From NCBI GenBank assembly GCA_002455915.1, contig DKLU01000491.1:605-21757 (forward strand): a DNA stretch of 21,153 nt, read 5' to 3'. Positions within the stretch are counted from its first letter, which is position 1; every line of letters begins with the position of its first letter. The notes under the pieces are model-generated. The model did not search any database. It saw only the letters and a program-made list of their open reading frames with translations, and was not told the DNA's origin. This DNA is from Chryseobacterium sp. UBA6632. Lineage in GTDB: Bacteria > Bacteroidota > Bacteroidia > Flavobacteriales > Weeksellaceae. Made by a program: the position numbers and the translations under genes. Positions 15,520-21,153 of this stretch are shown piece by piece.

Positions 15520-16353
15520 CTATCCTAAAAAAAGGTTGATGTATCCTGCCGTAAGCTCCGGATATTGATGCTGAGGACCGTGTCCCGCATCATTCAAAAT
15601 AATATGCTGCATTGTAGGTGCATTTCTCAACAGCGGAAACCAGTTCTCTGTCGCAAAGCTGATGTCGTGGTCCCCGGAAATAACCAGAACGGGAGATTTC
15701 AGGGTTTTATAGCCTTCTCTGAAGCTCAGTTTATCTTCTTTCATTGTTCCCGAACCCGCAATATATCTCTGGAAAATCTCCATCGTAGAAGGAATCAATG
15801 AACGCTCTAATCTCTGCCCGATTCTGTCGTGAGATTCCTGGGCTGCCTGTCTGCTTTTTTCGGAAGCCGGCTCAAAGAACAGATAATATTCATCTTCCAG
15901 ATCGTTAATTGGTTTTAAAGCGTGGTCAAAAAACACCTGCTCAATTGGGATTGCATTTTCTCCCGGAGGATTGGTTCCGATTAAAACAGTTTTTAATACT
16001 CTTTCCTGATTCTGAAAAGTCACAGCCTGCGCCACCAATCCGCCATAAGACCAGCCCAACACATTAAACTTATCGATTCCCAAATGGTCTGCCAAAGCCG
16101 GAACCGTACTCGCCACTTCTACAATATCCAAAGGTAGCTCTCCTTCTGAGCTTCCGATGCCCGGATAATCAAAAAGAATGACTGTATTTTTTTCTGCCAA
16201 AGAATCTAAAAACAATGGGTCCCAGGTATCCATAATTCCTCTGAATCTGTTCACAAAGAACAAGGGAGCGCCGTTTCCGAATTGTCTGTAAGCAATTTTG
16301 TTATTGTTGATTTCTGCGAATTTTGTTTCTGCGTTTAAGGCTGTCTTTTTCAT
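15520..16353 (-). CDS. Alpha/beta hydrolase with Ser nucleophile
   Basis: This 277-residue alpha/beta hydrolase has the nucleophile elbow GWSYGG with Ser102, acid residue Asp228 or Asp230 in SGDHD, and His258 in DAGHGPQHQ. The usual oxyanion HG motif is replaced by VNRFRG near 34-39, which is uncommon. There is no signal peptide, so it is cytosolic. It resembles hydrolases annotated as non-haem haloperoxidase-like or proline-iminopeptidase-like, but these names do not fix the substrate. The promoter carries a degenerate copy of the shared box (16387-16443), and the AraC gene follows by 57 bp. Confidence 0.9.
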   Translation of the reverse strand: MKKTALNAETKFAEINNNKIAYRQFGNGAPLFFVNRFRGIMDTWDPLFLDSLAEKNTVILFDYPGIGSSEGELPLDIVEVASTVPALADHLGIDKFNVLGWSYGGLVAQAVTFQNQERVLKTVLIGTNPPGENAIPIEQVFFDHALKPINDLEDEYYLFFEPASEKSRQAAQESHDRIGQRLERSLIPSTMEIFQRYIAGSGTMKEDKLSFREGYKTLKSPVLVISGDHDISFATENWFPLLRNAPTMQHIILNDAGHGPQHQYPELTAGYINLFLG

Positions 16354-16386
16354 AAGTATTAAGATTTTGTTTGTTATTTAATGATT

Positions 16387-16443
16387 CAAAGTTGAGAATA
16401 TTGGGTTAAAATTAATTTCACAAATCAGCGGAACATTAGCACG
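16387..16443 (-). promoter_or_regulatory. Shared box promoter 4 (alpha/beta hydrolase), degenerate
   Basis: On the minus strand, CGTGCTA (16437-16443) and TGTGAAA (16416-16422) are 21 bp apart, with a -7-like CAACTTTG at 16387-16394 after another 21 bp. The segment TTCCGCTGA between the half-sites is identical to that in the 18808 promoter. The second half-site is weak. If real, this site would make the downstream AraC gene autoregulated. Confidence 0.6.
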
Positions 16444-16487
16444 AAAAAACGTTATTATTTATCCCGCCGATTTGGATTTAAATTTAA

Positions 16488-17312
16488 TTAATGACCGTGA
16501 GCCGCGATACTCACTTCTTTCCAGTTTTGAATATCATTTAATCTTTTCGTGTAAACTTCATTCACGACGTGATAAGCAATTTTACCAAACAATAATCTTT
16601 GCGGAGGATTTTGGTTGTCGATAAGGTTTAAAACAGGTTCTACTGTCGCTTCCGGTTTTCCCCAGGTATCCGGATTTTCTCCACTTTCTGCAAAAGCCGC
16701 CCGTACCGGATTATAATCTGCAATATCCGAAGAAGTCTGAACTGCTGAAGCTCCTGCCCAATCTGTTGCAAATCCGTTAGGTTCAATTAAAGTGGTTTTG
16801 ATTCCCAAATGTGCGGTTTCCGAACCGATGGTTTCAATTAAGCCTTCCACTGCAAATTTTGATGCGTTGTACAATCCTAAAAGCGGCAAAGTCGTTAATC
16901 CCAAAAAGCTGGAAATCTGAATAATATGTCCGCTTTTTTGTTTTCTCATCACCGGTAAAACGGCTTGTGCTACCCAAAGCGAACCGAAAAAGTTGGTTTC
17001 CATCTGTTCTCTCGCCTGTTGTTCCGTTGTTTCTTCCGTCGTTCCAAATAAGCCAAAACCTGCATTATTGATCAAAACATCAATTCTTCCAAAGTGTTTT
17101 TCTACTTGTTCCGTTACTTCAAAAACTTCTGTACGGTTGTTGACATCCAGCTTCAAAGGAAGAATATGATCTCCGTATTTATCTTTCAAATCCTGTAATG
17201 CAGAAACGTTTCTTGCTGTTGCCGCTACTTTGTCTCCTCTTTCCAAAAGTGCTTCTGCCCATAATTTTCCGAATCCTTTTGATGCTCCTGTGATAAAAAC
17301 TATTTTACTCAT
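16488..17312 (-). CDS. Short-chain dehydrogenase/reductase in boxed cluster
   Basis: This classical SDR has 274 residues with all motifs: TGASKGFG at 8-15, NNAG at 82-85, the catalytic Ser in QISSF at 135, and Tyr148 and Lys152 in YNASK. The segment TTLIEPNGFATDWAG follows the active site, as in SDRs with an extended substrate loop. It is cytosolic and NAD(P)-dependent by family. It stands as a single-gene unit: its promoter carries the shared box with the best-matched pair of half-sites, and a terminator upstream separates it from the AhpD-like gene. The SDRs at 6775 and 19022 share a similar segment after the active site, suggesting duplication. The substrate is unknown. Confidence 0.92.
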   Translation of the reverse strand: MSKIVFITGASKGFGKLWAEALLERGDKVAATARNVSALQDLKDKYGDHILPLKLDVNNRTEVFEVTEQVEKHFGRIDVLINNAGFGLFGTTEETTEQQAREQMETNFFGSLWVAQAVLPVMRKQKSGHIIQISSFLGLTTLPLLGLYNASKFAVEGLIETIGSETAHLGIKTTLIEPNGFATDWAGASAVQTSSDIADYNPVRAAFAESGENPDTWGKPEATVEPVLNLIDNQNPPQRLLFGKIAYHVVNEVYTKRLNDIQNWKEVSIAAHGH

Positions 17313-17343
17313 TGTTTTAACTTTTTAGTGTTATTGAATGAAG

Positions 17344-17401
17344 CAAAGTTATCATCAAACCCATCCGAATAGGTAGCTCATTTTAGCTGAAAAATAGCAC
17401 A
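17344..17401 (-). promoter_or_regulatory. Shared box promoter 2 (SDR)
   Basis: On the minus strand, TGTGCTA (17395-17401) and TGAGCTA (17374-17380) differ at one position and are 21 bp apart. A perfect -7 element, TAACTTTG (17344-17351), follows after 22 bp. This is the clearest copy of the box and defines the half-site as TGWGCTA. Confidence 0.82.
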
Positions 17402-17427
17402 GAAATACGTTTTGCAAAAAATTTCTC

Positions 17428-17462
17428 AAAAAAAAAGCCTTCCGAAAATACATCCGGAAGAC
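17428..17462 (-). terminator. Terminator after AhpD-like gene
   Basis: On the minus strand, GTCTTCCGGA pairs with TTCGGAAGGC around a 6-nt loop, then nine T. It closes the two-gene unit that starts at 18808 and isolates the boxed SDR promoter just downstream. Confidence 0.88.
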
Positions 17463-17500
17463 TTCCACTTAAAACTAAATACTTATTATTAAAACACTTC

Positions 17501-18040
17501 TTAAATAGCCTGTGCCAAAGGAAAATCAATAGGAATCTGAGTATTGGCAAACACATAATTGGTAAAGCTTCTCAGCGCCACCAAAGCCGTCAGTTCAATC
17601 AATGCTTTTTCGTCGTATCCGGCGTTGAAGAAATTTTCTAAAGCTCCGTTTCCTGCGTTGCCTTTATTGTTGGCAATGGAGTGAGCCAACTTAATCGCAG
17701 CGTCTAATTTTTCCTCCGAAAAACTTCCTTTTCTGATTTCCAGCGTATCTTCTTCTGTAAAGCCTCTCATTTTCGCTAAAGTCGTGTGCGCCGCCAAACA
17801 GTAATCACATTCGTTGACTTGAGAAACAATTAGATTGATAGCTTCTCTTTCTTTTGCGGTAAATGACGAATCGTGAGCCAGAGAAGCTTCAGTTTCCAAC
17901 ATCGATTTTAAAGCGGATGATGAATAACCAATGGTTGCATACAAATTGGGAATTTTACCCATTTTTTTCTCTACGGATTCTAAAATGCTCTGTGCACCAA
18001 AACTTAGCTGTTCTTTTTCAGGTACTGAAATTGTTTTCAT
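17501..18040 (-). CDS. AhpD-like carboxymuconolactone decarboxylase-family protein
   Basis: This 179-residue protein of the carboxymuconolactone decarboxylase/AhpD fold carries the redox motif NECDYCLAAH, with Glu77, Cys78, Cys81 and His85, as in alkylhydroperoxidase D. The peroxidase-type active site is therefore complete. Its length fits the longer single-domain subgroup. It is cytosolic. It follows the 18074-18808 gene by 33 bp and ends at a strong terminator, so the two form one unit under a boxed promoter. A thiol-dependent peroxide-reducing or disulfide-exchange role is likely from the family; no AhpC partner is seen here. Confidence 0.92.
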   Translation of the reverse strand: MKTISVPEKEQLSFGAQSILESVEKKMGKIPNLYATIGYSSSALKSMLETEASLAHDSSFTAKEREAINLIVSQVNECDYCLAAHTTLAKMRGFTEEDTLEIRKGSFSEEKLDAAIKLAHSIANNKGNAGNGALENFFNAGYDEKALIELTALVALRSFTNYVFANTQIPIDFPLAQAI

Positions 18041-18073
18041 TTTTTTATGATTTTTAATGTTATTTTTTATAAT

Positions 18074-18808
18074 CTATTTTTCAAATTTTACATCCAGAAT
18101 ATCGATGGAAACCAATATAAAATCTTTGTTGTAAGAGTTGTCTTCATCATTCAGAACATAAATATTTCTTTTTGTCCCTGTTTTTATGCCTTCAAATTCT
18201 TTGTAGTCTTCAATAATCTGTGTTGCAGAAGAACCACCCAACACTTCAGGCCAATAATCGTGACGTTTTAAAAGTCCGTCTTCATTAAAATAAAATATCT
18301 GTCGTTTGCTGTGCGTGGCGAAACCATCGGGATAAATCACTTCAAGCCTATCCAATATTTCACCGTTTTCATTCCAAAATCCAAGGTGATTGATTTCCAC
18401 TCCCGGAACCAGAAAATTAAAAGGAGCCGTTGCGTAATTCCAGGTTGCATAGCTGGAGAAATAAATAAGCTGGGCTCTTGTCCAAGGCGTTTCCACCGTA
18501 TGACCTTTAAAAGATTCTCTAGGGTTTTCTAAAGATTCTATAAGCTGTCCGTTTTCGTCAAATAACTGAACTTTTCCAGGCTCAAAAGATGAGGTGTAGT
18601 TTTCTTTAAAAATATTTTCCCATATGCTTTTCTGCTCTTTTAAAGAACCGAAAAACCGTACATCGCTTAAAGCGTTTTCTTGTCCTTTCATTCCCCACAC
18701 TGCACCACCGATTCGGGTATGGATTTTTACCGTCTGAAATTCTGCAGCATTATTGATTCCGTGAGCGGCTAAAACTTTATTGACCAATGTTTGAGTTGAA
18801 GTTTCCAT
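18074..18808 (-). CDS. Uncharacterised 244-residue protein
   Basis: I do not recognise a named family, although similar proteins of about 240-250 residues occur in many bacteria as hypothetical proteins. There is no signal peptide and no membrane segment. The sequence alternates short beta-strand-like segments: RIGGAVWGMKGQ near 32-43, then GKVQLFDENGQLIESLENPRESF, PWTRAQLIYFSSYATWNYATAPF near 109-131, HSKRQIFYFNEDGLL and RNIYVLNDED. That pattern suggests an open beta-barrel or curved sheet with an aromatic cavity, as in lipid- or small-ligand-binding proteins. It is co-transcribed with an AhpD-like protein under the shared box, so it may bind or process the same compound. No function is assigned. 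Confidence 0.82.
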   Translation of the reverse strand: METSTQTLVNKVLAAHGINNAAEFQTVKIHTRIGGAVWGMKGQENALSDVRFFGSLKEQKSIWENIFKENYTSSFEPGKVQLFDENGQLIESLENPRESFKGHTVETPWTRAQLIYFSSYATWNYATAPFNFLVPGVEINHLGFWNENGEILDRLEVIYPDGFATHSKRQIFYFNEDGLLKRHDYWPEVLGGSSATQIIEDYKEFEGIKTGTKRNIYVLNDEDNSYNKDFILVSIDILDVKFEK

Positions 18809-18853
18809 TTTTTTAATTTTTAAGTGTTATTAAATTGTTTCGTTTTGTTGATA

Positions 18854-18911
18854 CAAAGTTAGCTCGGCTTCAAGCCTAAAGTGTAGTTCATTTCAGCGGA
18901 AGAATAGCACA
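18854..18911 (-). promoter_or_regulatory. Shared box promoter 3 (uncharacterised protein and AhpD)
   Basis: On the minus strand, TGTGCTA (18905-18911) and TGAACTA (18884-18890) are 21 bp apart, and a perfect -7 element, TAACTTTG (18854-18861), follows after 22 bp. A small hairpin, GGCTTGAAGCC, lies between box and -7. The divergent SDR promoter on the plus strand shows no clear copy of the box; a GAACTTTG at 18987-18994 may be its -7 element. Confidence 0.8.
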
Positions 18912-19021
18912 GAATTACCCAACTGAAATCGTAGAAATGTATAAGATATTCCGTAAAATCGACAAGCGATTCGTCTTTGCTTATCGGAACTTTGTCTGAG
19001 AAATTCTAAAACAAATTCATT

Positions 19022-19825
19022 ATGAAAAATACAGTATTGATCACCGGAGCCTCATCGGGATTGGGAAAAGCAAGCGCTAAATTATTTCAGCAAAACGGAT
19101 GGAATGTCATCGCCGCAATGCGTTCGCCGGAAAACGAAAAAGAACTGAATCTTCTTGAAAATGTTCTGTTGGTAAAACTGGATGTCACCAATCCACAGCA
19201 AATTCAGGAAGCGATAACAAAAGGTATAGAAGCATTCGCTTCAATTGATGTTTTATTAAACAGCGCAGGCTACGGATTGATGGGCGTTTTTGAATCTTCA
19301 AATCCTGAACAGATTCTGAAACAGTTTGAAGTGAATGTTTTTGGTCTGATGAATGTTACTAAAGCCGTTTTACCGATAATGCGAACCCAGAAAAAAGGAA
19401 CCATCATTAATATTTCTTCGTTCGGAGGAATTACAGCGGGACCTTTTGCAAGTTTATACAACAGCTCGAAATTTGCAGTGGAAGGATTTTCCGAAGCTTT
19501 ACATTTTGAAGTTTCTCCGTTTGGAATTGATGTAAAAATAGTAGAACCGGGCAGTATTGCCACCAATTTCAGAAACGGAATCGAGATGGTTCAAAATACA
19601 ATTGAAGAATATAATACGGAATTGACAGCGTTTATCCCAAAATTCACCAAGCGGACAGAACATCTTCCGAAAGCAAGCGCAGAAGAAGTTGCAGAAACTA
19701 TTTTCGGCGCAGCAACCGACCGGCTTTCCAAATTAAGATATGTGATTGGCGAAGATGCGCAGTTTTATATCGATTTGAAAAATAAAAATTCTGAGGAAGA
19801 TTTTCTGAGATTGATGCAGAATTAA
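19022..19825 (+). CDS. Short-chain dehydrogenase/reductase, divergent from boxed cluster
   Basis: This classical SDR has 267 residues: TGASSGLG at 8-15, NSAG at 80-83 in place of the usual NNAG, the catalytic Ser in NISSFGG at 133, and Tyr146 and Lys150 in YNSSK. The segment VKIVEPGSIATNF follows. The substitution in NNAG is tolerated in some SDRs. It is cytosolic and NAD(P)-dependent by family. It is transcribed away from the 18074-18808 gene and followed, after an inverted-repeat element, by another AraC gene on the same strand. It forms one more SDR/AraC pair, but with no direct evidence of cotranscription. The substrate is unknown. Confidence 0.92.
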   Translation: MKNTVLITGASSGLGKASAKLFQQNGWNVIAAMRSPENEKELNLLENVLLVKLDVTNPQQIQEAITKGIEAFASIDVLLNSAGYGLMGVFESSNPEQILKQFEVNVFGLMNVTKAVLPIMRTQKKGTIINISSFGGITAGPFASLYNSSKFAVEGFSEALHFEVSPFGIDVKIVEPGSIATNFRNGIEMVQNTIEEYNTELTAFIPKFTKRTEHLPKASAEEVAETIFGAATDRLSKLRYVIGEDAQFYIDLKNKNSEEDFLRLMQN

Positions 19826-19839
19826 TCATTGTATTTTAA

Positions 19840-19980
19840 ACCGCAAAAGTCACAAAAGATTTTAATATTGAATAAGCTTTAAAAAAGCTAACAAAACTTT
19901 AATAAAGTAAATCAATTATAACATTTTGTAAACTTTTGAATTCAATTTTTTCAAACATTTCTTTTGAGCCTTTTGCGGTA
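19840..19980. repeat. 141-bp element with terminal inverted repeats
   Basis: The left end reads ACCGCAAAAG-TCA-CAAAAGA. The right end, read on the other strand, is ACCGCAAAAG-GCT-CAAAAGA. Arms of 20 bp thus match at 17 positions and enclose about 100 bp of AT-rich non-coding DNA. Such short non-coding elements with terminal inverted repeats look like MITE- or REP-type repeats, and this word is, from memory, common between flavobacterial genes. It lies between the SDR and the AraC gene and could also act as a terminator or processing hairpin. Confidence 0.55.
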
Positions 19981-20031
19981 AAAAATGTCGTGTAATGAAT
20001 ATTATCTTTAACTTTAACTAAAATCAGAAAA

Positions 20032-20949
20032 ATGTCAGACGCTTTTATTTCCATAAAATCTGTTGCAGACCTTCATCGTTTTTACAGTTATGGAAGTCCT
20101 AAACATCCTTTGATCACGGTGATTGATCTGAAAAACGTAAGCCGTTCCGACGAAAATTTCGCAGACTATCTGTACAGCCTTGATTTGTACACTACTGTTT
20201 ACAAAAAATTTAAAGGAAGTTTAAAATACGGCCGCTCAAACTATGATTTTCAGGAAGGTACTTTGATGTTTACCGCTCCGAATCAGGTGATGAGTCCGAG
20301 TGCAGATACAGAGATTGAGGAAGGTTGGTTTCTGGCATTTCATCCTGATTTTATTTATGGTTCAGATTTAGGTAAAAAAATTCAGAAGTACAGTTTTTTT
20401 CAATACGAAAGCAATGAGGCACTTCATATTTCGGAAGATGAAAAAGTTTTGCTTGATGAGGTAATTGTAAAAATTAAAAAAGAATATTCCCAGAATATTG
20501 ACCGCCATACGCAGGGATTGATTTTAAACCAGATTGAAATGCTTCTGAATTACTCCGACCGATTCTACGACCGGCAATTTTTTACCCGAAACAAAACCGG
20601 AAACGATGTAACCCAACGTTTCGAAAGTCTCCTTAATGATTATTTTAATGATGACCATTTGATAGAAAAAGGGATTCCCGAAGTAAAATATTTCGCCGAA
20701 AAACTGAATCTTTCTTCTAACTATTTATCAGATTTGCTCAGTAAATTTACAGGCAAAACGACGATAGAGCACATTCATCTGAAGTTGGTCGACAAAGCAA
20801 AAAACAGCCTTTTGGGAACCACAAAACCGGTAAGCGAAATTGCTTACGAACTCGGATTTGAACATCCCTCCCACTTTACCAAAATTTTTAAAACCAAAGT
20901 CGGAATTTCTCCTTTGCATTTCAGAAAACAGTTTCCTGAGCAGAATTAA
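20032..20949 (+). CDS. AraC-family transcriptional regulator (fourth paralogue)
   Basis: This 305-residue AraC/XylS-type regulator shows the same domains as the other three. The N-terminal part has YGRSNYDFQEGTLMFTAPNQ and FYDRQFFTRN. The C-terminal double helix-turn-helix has SSNYLSDLLSKFTGKTT and PVSEIAYELGFEHPSHFTKIF. Its N-terminal domain resembles the regulators of the 4-kb modules (FTAPxQV), and it may be another candidate for binding the boxes at 14.4-18.9 kb. A TAACTTTA before the start could be its -7 element. It converges with a different AraC-type gene after only 8 bp, with no room for a separate terminator. Confidence 0.93.
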   Translation: MSDAFISIKSVADLHRFYSYGSPKHPLITVIDLKNVSRSDENFADYLYSLDLYTTVYKKFKGSLKYGRSNYDFQEGTLMFTAPNQVMSPSADTEIEEGWFLAFHPDFIYGSDLGKKIQKYSFFQYESNEALHISEDEKVLLDEVIVKIKKEYSQNIDRHTQGLILNQIEMLLNYSDRFYDRQFFTRNKTGNDVTQRFESLLNDYFNDDHLIEKGIPEVKYFAEKLNLSSNYLSDLLSKFTGKTTIEHIHLKLVDKAKNSLLGTTKPVSEIAYELGFEHPSHFTKIFKTKVGISPLHFRKQFPEQN

Positions 20950-20957
20950 TTAACTCT

Positions 20958-21153
20958 TTAAAGTGTTGCTGCGATATTTTTCGGGCTAAATCCAAACTGC
21001 TTTTTAAAGGCATAAGAAAAATGAGAAAGATCTTCAAAGCCCAAATCCACATAAATTTCCGAAGGCGACTGCTGTTTTTCTTTCATTAAAAAATAAGCTT
21101 CATCCAGCCGTTTCTGCAAAATCCATTTGTGCGGTGAAGAGTGAAAAATCTTC
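20958..21153 (-). CDS. AraC-type regulator, C-terminal part, cut by window edge
   Basis: The minus strand from the right edge reads in frame to TAA at 20958-20960 and gives 64 residues of an AraC-type DNA-binding domain: WILQKRLDEAYFLMKEKQ, PSEIYVDLGFEDLSHFSYAFKKQFGFSPKNI. The rest lies outside the window. It differs from the four other AraC proteins here: the motif is YVDLGFEDLSHF rather than EIAYELGFE, so it is another subfamily rather than a fifth copy. Confidence 0.85.
   Translation of the reverse strand, partial: KIFHSSPHKWILQKRLDEAYFLMKEKQQSPSEIYVDLGFEDLSHFSYAFKKQFGFSPKNIAATL

Overview
The window looks like chromosomal DNA from a flavobacterium, most likely Chryseobacterium or a close relative in the Weeksellaceae. 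The evidence is the low GC content, A-rich leaders in place of Shine-Dalgarno sites, TAnnTTTG-type -7 promoter elements typical of Bacteroidota, and the style of the proteins. No rRNA, tRNA, CRISPR array, integrase or transposase is visible. The genus is inferred from general resemblance, not from a search.

Layout. Positions 221-1604 hold an isochorismatase-like hydrolase and a pirin. Positions 1820-6569 hold two divergent three-gene modules facing away from a shared control region of about 0.45 kb. The left one is SDR, small membrane protein, AraC regulator; the right one is alpha/beta hydrolase, small membrane protein (frameshifted), AraC regulator. Positions 6775-8286 hold an SDR and a Crp/Fnr-type regulator, and both promoters carry the same palindrome, TTTACCA-N2-TGGTAAA. 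Positions 8774-13162 form a minus-strand operon: quinone-oxidoreductase-like MDR, yellow/major-royal-jelly-protein-like lipoprotein, exported cupin, exported acetolactate decarboxylase (broken by an amber codon) and an acrylyl-CoA-reductase/YhdH-like MDR (broken by an amber codon and a +1 frameshift). Positions 13333-18808 hold a second yellow-like protein, an AraC regulator, an alpha/beta hydrolase, an SDR, an AhpD-like protein and an uncharacterised 244-residue protein, all on the minus strand. Positions 19022-20949 hold an SDR and a fourth AraC regulator, and the window closes inside a fifth AraC-type gene.

How it works together. The most striking feature is regulatory. Four minus-strand promoters between 14.4 and 18.9 kb share a box of two direct half-sites, TGTGCTA-N14-TGRRCTA (21-bp period, two helical turns), always 21-22 bp upstream of the -7 element. 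The two divergent promoters around 4 kb have the same geometry with a different half-site (TTTTGGCTAAA, exact on one side), and align at 37 of 61 positions without gaps. This is the layout expected for AraC-type activators, and the window carries four paralogous AraC regulators next to SDR or hydrolase genes. I infer a set of related, locally acting AraC/redox-enzyme regulons, probably for sensing and modifying small electrophilic, carbonyl or aromatic compounds. The inducer and substrates cannot be read from the sequence.
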